Positions 1 to 6,700 of a stretch of DNA of 10,096 nt are shown here, piece after piece. A program made the position numbers and the translations under genes. Position 1 is the first letter of the stretch; the number at the start of each line of letters is the position of its first letter. The notes under the pieces are model-generated. The model had not been told where the DNA came from and searched no databases. It saw nothing but the letters and a program-made list of their open reading frames with translations. Origin of the DNA: JBDRHL01 sp043816955 (lineage in GTDB: Bacteria; Planctomycetota; Phycisphaerae; Sedimentisphaerales; CAYZTY01); NCBI GenBank assembly GCA_043816955.1, contig JBDRHL010000028.1:1-10096 (forward strand), in the 5' to 3' direction.

Positions 1-4
1 ACGA

Positions 5-11
5 CTCCTTT
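5..11 (-). promoter_or_regulatory. Shine-Dalgarno of a probable fourth operon gene starting just off the left edge
   Basis: Read on the minus strand, the last bases before the window edge are AAAGGAG followed by TCGT. This is a near-perfect ribosome binding site, with the edge falling where the spacer to a start codon would be. The Lon-like gene on the same strand ends about 105 bases earlier, so I infer another minus-strand gene begins within a few bases outside the window. The start codon itself is not visible. Confidence 0.45.
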
Positions 12-44
12 CGTTGAATTTTGTAAATTCATTGTTTTTTTGTG

Positions 45-62
45 AGTGCATTGTAATGCACT
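45..62. repeat. 18-base near-perfect palindrome AGTGCATT-GT-AATGCACT
   Basis: Two 8-base arms that are exact reverse complements flank a GT centre, so as RNA this would form about a 7-bp stem with a TGTA loop. It lies between the end of the Lon-like gene and the predicted start of the next minus-strand gene. On the minus strand it is followed by an A-run rather than a U-run, so it is not a canonical intrinsic terminator in the direction of the operon. It could be an operator, an mRNA-processing hairpin, or chance. Confidence 0.4.
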
Positions 63-116
63 GAAAGGGTCATTTCGAGTATTTTTTGATAATCAAAAAC
101 AATTTATCGCTTCCAA

Positions 117-1088
117 CTACGCTGGTTTAAGGTCTAGTATAGGCAAAACAGGAAACTCTATCTTATCATTTCTCGTGTCGGGCGGCAGAGATCGAAGCAG
201 TTGTATAAGCTGGCGGCCAAACTCTTTTGGGTACGTTTTATTCTTGATATGGAACTGTGAATACGCAAGAAGCAGTCTCTTTGCATTTACATTTTCAACT
301 GCGTGAAAATATCGTTCCAACACGTCCCAGAAACGTATCCCGTTATTCTCGGTAAGAAAACGTACCAGGGACGAAATAGAATTGTCCCCAAGCCGGGCCG
401 AACCGTCAACTGCAAAGAATCCCTCCTGTAAAGATGACAGGACTATGGCTTCATCTGCAAAAACAGCTTGTATCAAGTCAGCAATATTATTAACGGCTGT
501 CATCTTCAGTCTGCCTTTGGCGTTGATGACAGCCACTTCGGTATCTTCAGTTTCTACAGGAGACAACACGCCTAAAGATCTGTCCCTGTCAAGGGCAGGA
601 TAAATAAAACGGTGGATAGATTTGTCGTCCAAGGCAGCGGAGATTTTGGTGGACATTGCTCTTACAACAGTAATATCGCCACCAGAAGATGTTATATGGC
701 CGGTCGAGAGAATATCATCTGCTACAGGTATGTTCAAAGCAGCCGACAACATGGCCACTAACATTGGAACATCAACTGAAAACCCTGAAATATTAACGCC
801 CAGATTAGATATAGCAACGCCGCCAGGATTAACTACCGATATCACAAAACTTTTTTTAGCTACTCCCAGTAAATCCAGTATATTATCAACAATCGGGATT
901 AATACATCCTCGACATGTTCAATAGCAGAGTTCTTAAAAATAACGTCTCCCACAAAGCTGATACGTTTACTTTTAGTCTCGTCACGAGTATCTGCAACGA
1001 CAGAAGAAATAACTGCCTTGGCATTATCATCAGCGCCAAGGACTAAAACTGTCCTGGCTCGTCCTATTGATGTTGCAGTTAAACTCAT
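117..1088 (-). CDS. Stand-alone Lon-type (S16) protease-like protein
   Basis: The 323-residue product has no signal peptide, TM segment or Walker motifs. Residues about 45-215 resemble the proteolytic domain of Lon. GFS104V matches the Lon G-P-S-A serine motif, T129-G130-H-I matches Lon T-G-E-I exactly 25 residues later, and K148 in TK-I-S-A-A matches the catalytic lysine in K-L-L-A-A, 44 residues after the serine (43 in E. coli Lon, S679/K722). A following IHRFIYP segment fits the Lon strand K-T-V-L-I-P. The AAA+ and N-terminal substrate-binding domains of true Lon are absent. Residues about 220-323 are helical and unrecognised. The ATG overlaps the upstream stop (ATGA) and has AGGGA six bases ahead, so the two genes are translationally coupled. 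I infer a Ser-Lys peptidase, or a binding domain of that fold, acting on a partner supplied by the operon. The fold is fairly likely; activity is unproven. Confidence 0.62.
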   Translation of the reverse strand: MSLTATSIGRARTVLVLGADDNAKAVISSVVADTRDETKSKRISFVGDVIFKNSAIEHVEDVLIPIVDNILDLLGVAKKSFVISVVNPGGVAISNLGVNISGFSVDVPMLVAMLSAALNIPVADDILSTGHITSSGGDITVVRAMSTKISAALDDKSIHRFIYPALDRDRSLGVLSPVETEDTEVAVINAKGRLKMTAVNNIADLIQAVFADEAIVLSSLQEGFFAVDGSARLGDNSISSLVRFLTENNGIRFWDVLERYFHAVENVNAKRLLLAYSQFHIKNKTYPKEFGRQLIQLLRSLPPDTRNDKIEFPVLPILDLKPA

Positions 1089-1795
1089 TGAGAATCCCTG
1101 ATTTTATTTATAGTTATTTTCATACTGCCGCTTTCAATACTCGGAAATACCTGGATGGTGATCTCACCGTCAAAGACACTGATTTCCTTTGTGGGTTCAG
1201 GTTTCAACCCGGTCGTATCAGCCGCCAAATCAAAATTCCTGCCTGGATACGCCTTGGCCCAGACCAGATCCTCTACGGCAAGTTCCCCTTCCCAGATGAC
1301 TTGTCCAGTAGCAAAGGATATATTATAAATACCTGCGGCTATTCTGTCGATGCCTTTAGAACCGGGGATCTCCATGAGTGTAACTGACTTAAACCATTTA
1401 TTGTCACGAGATATTGAAATTTCGACACCCGCGGGCCTGCGATTTAACTGCTCTATGTCGGTAACGAGTTGGTCATATTCTTCTCGCAATCGTGGATTTG
1501 ATTTGATAATACTAAGAGCCCTCTGCTTATCTTCGTCACTTCCTTCAAAAAAATCGGTTGCCAAATCAACTATCAGTTCACTCACAAGATCAGCATCAAG
1601 TGTATTAGTTTCTTTTTTTCCGGCCTGGTCGCTTATAGTATCCATGAACCGCTGAAACTGCCGAAAACCCTGCTCGTACCCGGGCTTTGTTCCCAGTGAT
1701 TTTATCTCATCGAAAGCCTGTTTTAGCGATTCTTCACTATTTTTCTGCTCCAGTGCCTTTGCTATGATTTGTATAAAGTACATGTCGTTACTCAT
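1085..1795 (-). CDS. Unrecognised two-part protein: helical N-terminus, beta-rich C-terminal domain
   Basis: I do not recognise a named family. The 236-residue product is soluble, with no signal peptide or TM helix. Residues 1-120 are strongly helical and charged. Residues about 122-232 are beta-rich, containing I-W-E-G-E-L, E-D-L-V-W-A, A-Y-P-G-R and D-L-A-A-D-T motifs followed by an F-D-G-E-I-T-I hairpin, which looks like a compact beta-sandwich adaptor or binding domain. I chose ATG 1793-1795 because GGAG lies six bases ahead and the codon sits two bases after the upstream stop. The frame is open further upstream (to 1927), but only inside the neighbouring gene; an ATG at 1805-1807 is a less likely alternative. 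It is sandwiched between a sigma-like regulator and a Lon-like protein, which suggests an adaptor, anti-sigma-type partner or protease substrate. That is inference from position only. Confidence 0.7.
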   Translation of the reverse strand: MSNDMYFIQIIAKALEQKNSEESLKQAFDEIKSLGTKPGYEQGFRQFQRFMDTISDQAGKKETNTLDADLVSELIVDLATDFFEGSDEDKQRALSIIKSNPRLREEYDQLVTDIEQLNRRPAGVEISISRDNKWFKSVTLMEIPGSKGIDRIAAGIYNISFATGQVIWEGELAVEDLVWAKAYPGRNFDLAADTTGLKPEPTKEISVFDGEITIQVFPSIESGSMKITINKIRDSQ

Positions 1796-1797
1796 TT

Positions 1798-2913
1798 TTA
1801 GCTCCATTTCTTCTTCGGGGCATTGTTGCTCTTTAAGACTTCCTCTACACGTTTCAAAATACCGGTTTTTTCCGCAACTCTCACAAATACAGGATGTCCC
1901 GCGAGAACCTGGGCAGTATTGAACCACAGATCGGGAATCGGCGAATCTTCGCTCTCATCAGTCTGCGTGAGCCAACGGCGACCGGCAAATCGGGAAAATG
2001 TCGCCCTTTTTATTCCAAAGCTGTCAGCGGTTTCCAGAACCTCATAGTCTCCCAGGGACAGACTTTCAAAAACCCGGCGAATCAACTGCCGTAATCTCTC
2101 CCCGCCTAATTGCTGTATTGCCTTCCTTTGGGTTGTGATATTCCTTGCTTTCTCATCCGCAACCACATCAGCTAAGCCATTTACTGTAATTTCACGTTCT
2201 ATTTCAGGTACCAAACAGGCCGAACCAACTGCAATTTCATTTTCGTCTATATTGTCAAGAGAAGAAAGTTTCCGTTTGCCTATGAAAATATTCACTATAG
2301 CCTGTACCCTGCCTCGCTCGCCAGGTTGCGTTGGATCAACATCAGGGATTCTCTCAGCCAGCCACTTACGGCACTCTGTGCGTGGTACATCTATGGGCAG
2401 GAAAATTTCCATGGTATGGTCTTTCAGCTTCCAGTAATACCGTTTTGTCAACTCCCCGCCCCGTCGACAGCATTGCCGGCAGGACAAACGAAAATGGCGA
2501 ATCACATAATATTGCAATAATTCAGACACCTGCTTTTCCCTGTCATCATCATTATAGTAGGGTTTTGTATCTATTTTCCTTGCTGTATATCTTGCAAAGG
2601 CCTCATAGTAATAGAGGCAGTTCGGGCCTTTTAATTTCACTTTTGGGGAATTTTTTTCAGAATTTGGCAAATTGCTGAATTTACCAATAGTTAGATCGTA
2701 GGCTTCTTCACGTATTTCCAAGTCCCCATTACACCACTGACGGGCCTGACTGCTCTGTCGCAGTTTGTCTGCAAATTCAGCTAAACGGAGCGGATGCTTC
2801 TCAGTATAGTAATGGAACACCCTGCGATTATTGTGCAATTCCTGTAGGGCTTTCTCGTCGCTGTTGCGAGCGATAAGTTCTGCAAGTCTTAACAGGGATA
2901 AATGCTGATACAT
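1798..2913 (-). CDS. Divergent sigma-70-like transcription regulator with C-terminal HTH
   Basis: This is the first gene of the three-gene operon; the product has 371 residues from ATG 2911-2913. The N-terminus (residues about 6-35: LAELIARNSDEKALQELH) resembles the start of sigma-70 region 2. Residues 66-115 (IREEAYDLTIGKF and FARYTARKID) resemble the rest of region 2, including the Y-R-I-A-R-N-type helix. Residues about 284-313 (LSLGDYEVLETADSFGIKRA, then T-F-S-R-F) look like the region 4 HTH. About 170 residues, including a C-rich CRQCC patch at 145-149 and the motif DVDPTQPGER, separate the two parts, far more than in an ordinary ECF sigma factor. The final 45 residues are helical. I prefer this start because AGGAAG lies 7 bases ahead; ATG 2932-2934 gives seven more residues but lacks a clear SD. 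Likely role: DNA-binding regulator or alternative sigma factor. Homology to sigma is judged by eye only. Confidence 0.5.
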   Translation of the reverse strand: MYQHLSLLRLAELIARNSDEKALQELHNNRRVFHYYTEKHPLRLAEFADKLRQSSQARQWCNGDLEIREEAYDLTIGKFSNLPNSEKNSPKVKLKGPNCLYYYEAFARYTARKIDTKPYYNDDDREKQVSELLQYYVIRHFRLSCRQCCRRGGELTKRYYWKLKDHTMEIFLPIDVPRTECRKWLAERIPDVDPTQPGERGRVQAIVNIFIGKRKLSSLDNIDENEIAVGSACLVPEIEREITVNGLADVVADEKARNITTQRKAIQQLGGERLRQLIRRVFESLSLGDYEVLETADSFGIKRATFSRFAGRRWLTQTDESEDSPIPDLWFNTAQVLAGHPVFVRVAEKTGILKRVEEVLKSNNAPKKKWS

Positions 2914-2980
2914 TCCAAATCTTCCTGTTACCATAACTTAAGCTGAAAACGAGAGAATGCACAACTCGTTTATGTGCCGT

Positions 2981-3009
2981 ATGATAACGCAGGAAGTGGC
3001 AGAATGCAA
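2981..3009 (-). promoter_or_regulatory. Candidate sigma-70 promoter of the three-gene operon
   Basis: On the minus strand TTGCAT (rc of 3004-3009) is followed after 17 bases by TATCAT (rc of 2981-2986). The -10 matches the consensus at five of six bases and the -35 only at its TTG. The predicted transcript start near 2974 leaves a leader of about 40-60 bases before the sigma-like gene. The spacing is ideal, but the match is from inspection only. Confidence 0.4.
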
Positions 3010-3079
3010 GTGTTCTCTATCCTCCAACCCCCATATCAGGGTGTATCGAGACCAAACTAAGCACTACACCTATTCTACG

Positions 3080-3111
3080 ACCACTTCAGGTTTGGCAAGA
3101 CCTGAAGTGGT
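3080..3111. repeat. Perfect 12-bp inverted repeat (hairpin) upstream of the operon
   Basis: ACCACTTCAGGT (3080-3091) is exactly repeated in reverse complement at 3100-3111, with an 8-base spacer whose outer two pairs can also form (one G-T wobble, one A-T), leaving a GGCA-type tetraloop. It lies 46 bases after the stop of the zinc-ribbon gene and about 70 bases upstream of the candidate operon -35. Neither strand has a convincing U-run after it. It could be a rho-independent-like pause or terminator for the zinc-ribbon gene, or a two-fold operator for the operon. I cannot choose from sequence alone. Confidence 0.6.
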
Positions 3112-3157
3112 AATATCTGATTATACATCTTTATGTCAGCTATGCTGAATGTATAAG

Positions 3158-3463
3158 TCAAACTTTAGAGCCGCATTCTGAACAGTAGCTACCACGGCCA
3201 AGTAGGGTCTTGTCACAGACAGGGCATGTCCTGACGAAACCCATCACCTTACTGCCGCTTGCTTTTTTCGGGCCAACTAATAATATGAGCAAGGCGACAA
3301 TAATCGTGACGGCGGTGCCTGTTAAGTAATTATTTTTGATGGTTTGTGCGAATTCCGAGACGCCGCTGTTAGACAGCCAGTTGGCAACCATAACAACATT
3401 AGCCATCAAAAAGATACCACCTATAAGGGTCAACAAAATTACTTTTCGCAAGCCAAGAGTCAT
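3158..3463 (-). CDS. Small two-TM protein with C-terminal zinc ribbon
   Basis: The 101-residue product starts at ATG 3461-3463. The start is set by an excellent GGAGG eight bases ahead; the frame is open ten codons further upstream, but without such a site. Residues about 8-30 and 48-65 are hydrophobic membrane helices joined by a short polar loop. The C-terminus holds C80-P-V-C83 and C94-S-E-C97, a short double-CxxC zinc ribbon of the kind found at the ends of many small bacterial membrane proteins (zinc_ribbon_2-like). With two TM helices both ends should lie on the same side, most likely the cytoplasm, where zinc ribbons usually act. The partner or ligand is unknown. It is on the same strand as the three-gene operon but 244 bases from it, with a hairpin and a separate promoter between, so it is probably its own transcription unit. 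Confidence 0.75.
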   Translation of the reverse strand: MTLGLRKVILLTLIGGIFLMANVVMVANWLSNSGVSEFAQTIKNNYLTGTAVTIIVALLILLVGPKKASGSKVMGFVRTCPVCDKTLLGRGSYCSECGSKV

Positions 3464-3517
3464 AAGCTTATCCTCCAAAAAAATAGACAACAATTTTTAA
3501 ATTTACACTAACAAGCC

Positions 3518-3545
3518 ACTATAGAGCTTCTTCACTAAAGCGCAA
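3518..3545 (-). promoter_or_regulatory. Candidate promoter of the zinc-ribbon gene
   Basis: On the minus strand TTGCGC (rc of 3540-3545) precedes TATAGT (rc of 3518-3523) by 16 bases. Transcription would begin near 3511, giving a leader of about 48 bases with a strong ribosome binding site. The -10 is good, but the -35 matches only at TTG. Confidence 0.33.
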
Positions 3546-3589
3546 GAAAAATTTGAACAACTTTAGAATAGGTTCCGTAAGTTACGTAC

Positions 3590-3595
3590 TATAAT
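3590..3595 (+). promoter_or_regulatory. Perfect -10 hexamer TATAAT, candidate promoter of the 7TM-ATPase gene
   Basis: TATAAT is an exact consensus -10, but no good -35 is seen at 16-18 bases upstream, and there is no TGn extension. If used, transcription starts near 3602 and leaves a long leader of about 170 bases containing the two palindromes and the TTTTATGA repeats. A missing -35 is compatible with an activator-dependent promoter. Confidence 0.33.
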
Positions 3596-3628
3596 ACACT
3601 TAAAAATAAAAAGTTTTTTCAATTTTAG

Positions 3629-3639
3629 CACTTCAAGTG
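3629..3639. repeat. 11-base palindrome CACTT-C-AAGTG
   Basis: Two five-base arms are reverse complements around a central C. It lies about 35 bases downstream of the TATAAT hexamer. Its left half reads CACTTCA, the same 7-mer found in both arms of the 3080-3111 inverted repeat. This is a possible operator half-site family, but short enough to be chance. Confidence 0.25.
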
Positions 3640-3644
3640 ATAAT

Positions 3645-3700
3645 TTTTATGACATCAATCGATTGATCAGGTTTTTATGAATAATTAGAGCTTTTATGAA
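3645..3700 (+). repeat. Three direct copies of TTTTATGA
   Basis: TTTTATGA occurs at 3645-3652, 3673-3680 and 3692-3699. The last two copies extend to TTTTATGAA and are 19 bases apart; the first two are 28 bases apart. All lie in the leader or promoter region of the 7TM-ATPase gene. Repeats at near-helical spacings can be regulator sites, but AT-rich background raises the chance of coincidence. Confidence 0.35.
3654..3667. repeat. Perfect 14-bp palindrome ATCAATCGATTGAT
   Basis: An uninterrupted 14-base two-fold symmetric sequence sits between the first two TTTTATGA copies, about 105 bases before the ATPase start codon. It is the size of a typical homodimeric repressor or activator site. No matching copy was noticed elsewhere in the window. 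Confidence 0.4.
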
Positions 3701-3772
3701 ACTCTTAGAACTACAATACGACAAAGCAGTTTACACTTGCCCGGAAACGCCCATTACACTACTATATTGAGC

Positions 3773-6700
3773 ATGCACAACATAATAAAAACAAATTGTT
3801 CGCAAAAGCTTGGTCTGTTTGTGCAGTTGTTTTTTGTGTGCATAGTGTGCTTACCGGTCGTGTCACCGTGTTTCGCTACCCAGTCAAAAAATGGGGTTGA
3901 GCAAATTGAAGGCCACATCAAGCACGCTGAAACATCCTATTGGGTGGGCATGGCAGAGCAAGGGAACATGGAGGTCTTTGAAAAAGGTCTGGACCATCTC
4001 AGGAAAGCCGAATTACTGCTCGATACAGATGAATTAACCGAGACACAAACAGCCGGATGGTCCGCAAGAATCCATGCACTGCGAACTGATATTGAAGAGC
4101 AGGCCAGAATAGCACACGACACGATGTATGGTGTTTTCCCATTGAGCCGTTTACTTGTTCCGACACTGTTTTCCGATCCCAGAACTACCGAATTATACGA
4201 AGTTCTTGACGAGCCGAGGGTTGTAGCCGCTGTATACGGAGCCAAAGACCTGGCTCTCAAGGTTATCCATGAATGGAAAGATCGGGCACAACTGGATGTG
4301 ATATTCAATAGTGTTCCACTTAGCCGGCAGCTTGAGAATGAGGCGTTGTATGTTTTCAATCGTTCGTCAAAATTCTTTGTCCATAATTACGATGAAGCTG
4401 TCAGGGCCCTGCCGCCGGAGTTGATGGGCCAGTTCAACATGGGGGAAGTTACTCCCAAAACCATCCAACACTTCTTCGATGCATTTGGTATTAATAATCT
4501 TATGGTGGTAACGGTGCGAGAGGTTGATATAGCCCACCATGATTTTTTCTATCTTGTCGAGGGGCGTATCTACAATAATAAAACTACTGAACCAACTCAC
4601 TCTTTCTTTAATTATGGCTTTTGTATCGACCGGCGAAAGCAGTTGATGCCTATTCTACTGGCAAATGTATTACTGTTTCTACTGGCGATTATTTCATATA
4701 CAGTGATCGGATATTTTAAGCGTAAGACCTGGCCAAAGATCAACGAGATGATTCACCCTGTTTGCGGATTTCTTTTTGCCAGGTTCTTCGCATGGCTGCT
4801 CATACAGTTGATGGGGGCAATCAAACCAATACCCGAGATGCTGGCACAGCAGTCATGGTGGTGGCCTGTTGCTACTATCAGCGCAGTCATACTGGGACCG
4901 TTATTGGTGTACTGGCTACTTGCGGCCCGTTTGGCTTCACTCTCATCATCCTGGAATTTTACCAGACGTGAAGCCGGAGTATTTATCGCTGCCGCGATGG
5001 GTTCCTGTGCATATTTGGCAAGCCCGCTTTTCCTATTGATGGGCAATACCGCGATCTGGACATTCATACCGGTGGTTCTGGCATTCTGGATTATAAGCTT
5101 TATGCTGGGCCAGACAATTGATCGGCTCAATCCATTACCGGAACACATGATAGCTGTTCCGCTGTTATTGATACCATTTGTATCGGCTGCTCTGTGTCAC
5201 ACATCACCGATACTCGTGTGGGCATGTGCGGGACTAAGTGCAATTATTGTTTTGCTTATGACACTGTACCACAGAGGTGATTTCAAAACGACGAGCCGGC
5301 AGGCTGCTCAACTAGTTCCGGCGACGGATCTGATGGCTTTAGCCAAAAACCCGCCATATGAACAACTTCCATTTTTCGATGAAATCTGGGACAGCTTTAA
5401 GAATGTCATGAATGGGCAAACCGTCTGGATCGCTCTATCCGGCAGTGCCGGGGTCGGCAAGACCGCTACGGCAAACGAACTGATTAAGAAACTAACTGAG
5501 GCAGAGGATAAGTCCGGGCAGGAACCTGTTATTTTGCAGGGAATGTGTTCAAAGCCCGAAGCTGAAAATGTTGAAAAAGCTTATGAGCCTTTCCAGGTGG
5601 CTTTGGCAAAGCATTACCAAATCAATTTATTGGGTGAACGAGACAGTCAGATTCAAAAGCTTTCCACCGCTGTCGGAAAAGCCTTTACTTCCGCTATCCC
5701 GTTTTCCGATATCCTTCTGCCACCGGCAGATGAAAACGCAAAACTTGCCAGTTCCAGGGATGAGATTATCGCATCTATTGTACATACCATACGCAACCTC
5801 GCAACAAATAAGAGGGTCGTGCTTTTTATAGATGACATTCACTGGATGGACCAGGCCTCAAAACAAATTCTTGTCAAACTTCTCGAAGATATTCCTCCAG
5901 GCCAGAACCTTTCACTGGCCGTCTTACTGACTGGCCGAGACACAGGGGCATTCACTCAGATAGGCTTTAATAACGAAACTGATTGTCGCATCACAGTTGT
6001 TGAGGAACCAACGCGAGAGCAGCGATGCCGGATTATAAAATCATCCTTAAATCTTGAAGAAGACACTGCCGAAAAAATTGTCTCCCAGGTGGGAGACTTT
6101 ACCAAAGGACAAGGGGCGTTATTCTGGCTGTTTTATGTTATAGCGCACCTGGCCAAGTCTGGTGCCCTCTGCCAGCGTGAAGACGGCAAGTTCATTCTTG
6201 CCAGAGAGTTCGCTGGCGGCAAGACACTGCCGATGCCGGTAGAACTTTACACATCTCTGCGTGAGGAATTTTTGAAGTTCCCGCAATACCGCATGGTACT
6301 GGAGTGTGCTGCCTGCCTGGGCCAGTTTTTCAACGTCAGTATTCTGAGCAAAGGACTGGAAATGTCACGTCTGCAGCTGCTGGACTTACTGCGGCAGATT
6401 GAACAGGAAACTCATATTATAACTGATGTGGGTAAACAGGACGATATATACAGTTTCCACTCGTCTTTTATGCTGGAGGTTATACGCAAAGAACTGGCCA
6501 TTAGCGTCGAAGGTCCAAGGTCTGACAAGGTACCTCAGATGGTTCGTGAATATCATGCCAGAGTAGCTGCGGCCATGGAAAAAACTCTCAGCGAATCTAA
6601 GAATCTTGTTTTCGACGTTGCCACGCATTATTACGCAGCAGGTACCATGTGGGCCAAGCAGGCAGCAGAGGCCTGCATCCGGGCTGCTAATATCTCCAGA

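Larger units (their letters stand above)
3464..3772. other. 309-bp AT-rich divergent intergenic region
   Basis: This separates the start of the zinc-ribbon gene (leftward) from the start of the 7TM-ATPase gene (rightward), and must hold both promoters. It is clearly more AT-rich than the genes. It contains candidate promoters in each direction, two palindromes and a triply repeated TTTTATGA motif, listed separately. I see no convincing small gene or RNA gene in it. Confidence 0.7.

Noticed and set aside
45..62. Terminator for the three-gene operon
   Set aside because: Reading the minus strand, the hairpin is followed by a run of A, not U, and a probable further gene lies downstream.
622..1101. 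159-residue open frame on plus opposite the Lon-like gene
   Set aside because: It mirrors the minus frame, which has the tight operon overlap and the Lon-like motif spacing; the plus frame has no recognisable domain or ribosome binding site.
1796..1927. 44-residue upstream extension of the middle operon gene, with several cysteines
   Set aside because: It lies wholly inside the 3' end of the sigma-like gene in another frame, and the ATG at 1795 has its own well-spaced GGAG. The cysteine-rich look comes from the overlapping frame.
2957..3148. 63-residue open frame on plus in the operon upstream region
   Set aside because: It runs across the candidate promoter and the inverted repeat, has no convincing ribosome binding site, and its composition looks like translated non-coding DNA.
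3737..3772. TTG start 12 codons upstream of the chosen ATG of the 7TM-ATPase
   Set aside because: The extra residues precede a normal signal peptide that begins well at the ATG. Neither site has an SD, so the usual codon was preferred, though not proven.
3773..3890. Lipoprotein signal in the ATPase N-terminus
   Set aside because: A cysteine follows the hydrophobic core, but it is preceded by S-P rather than the small residue a lipobox needs; S-P-C-F-A fits ordinary signal peptidase cleavage better.
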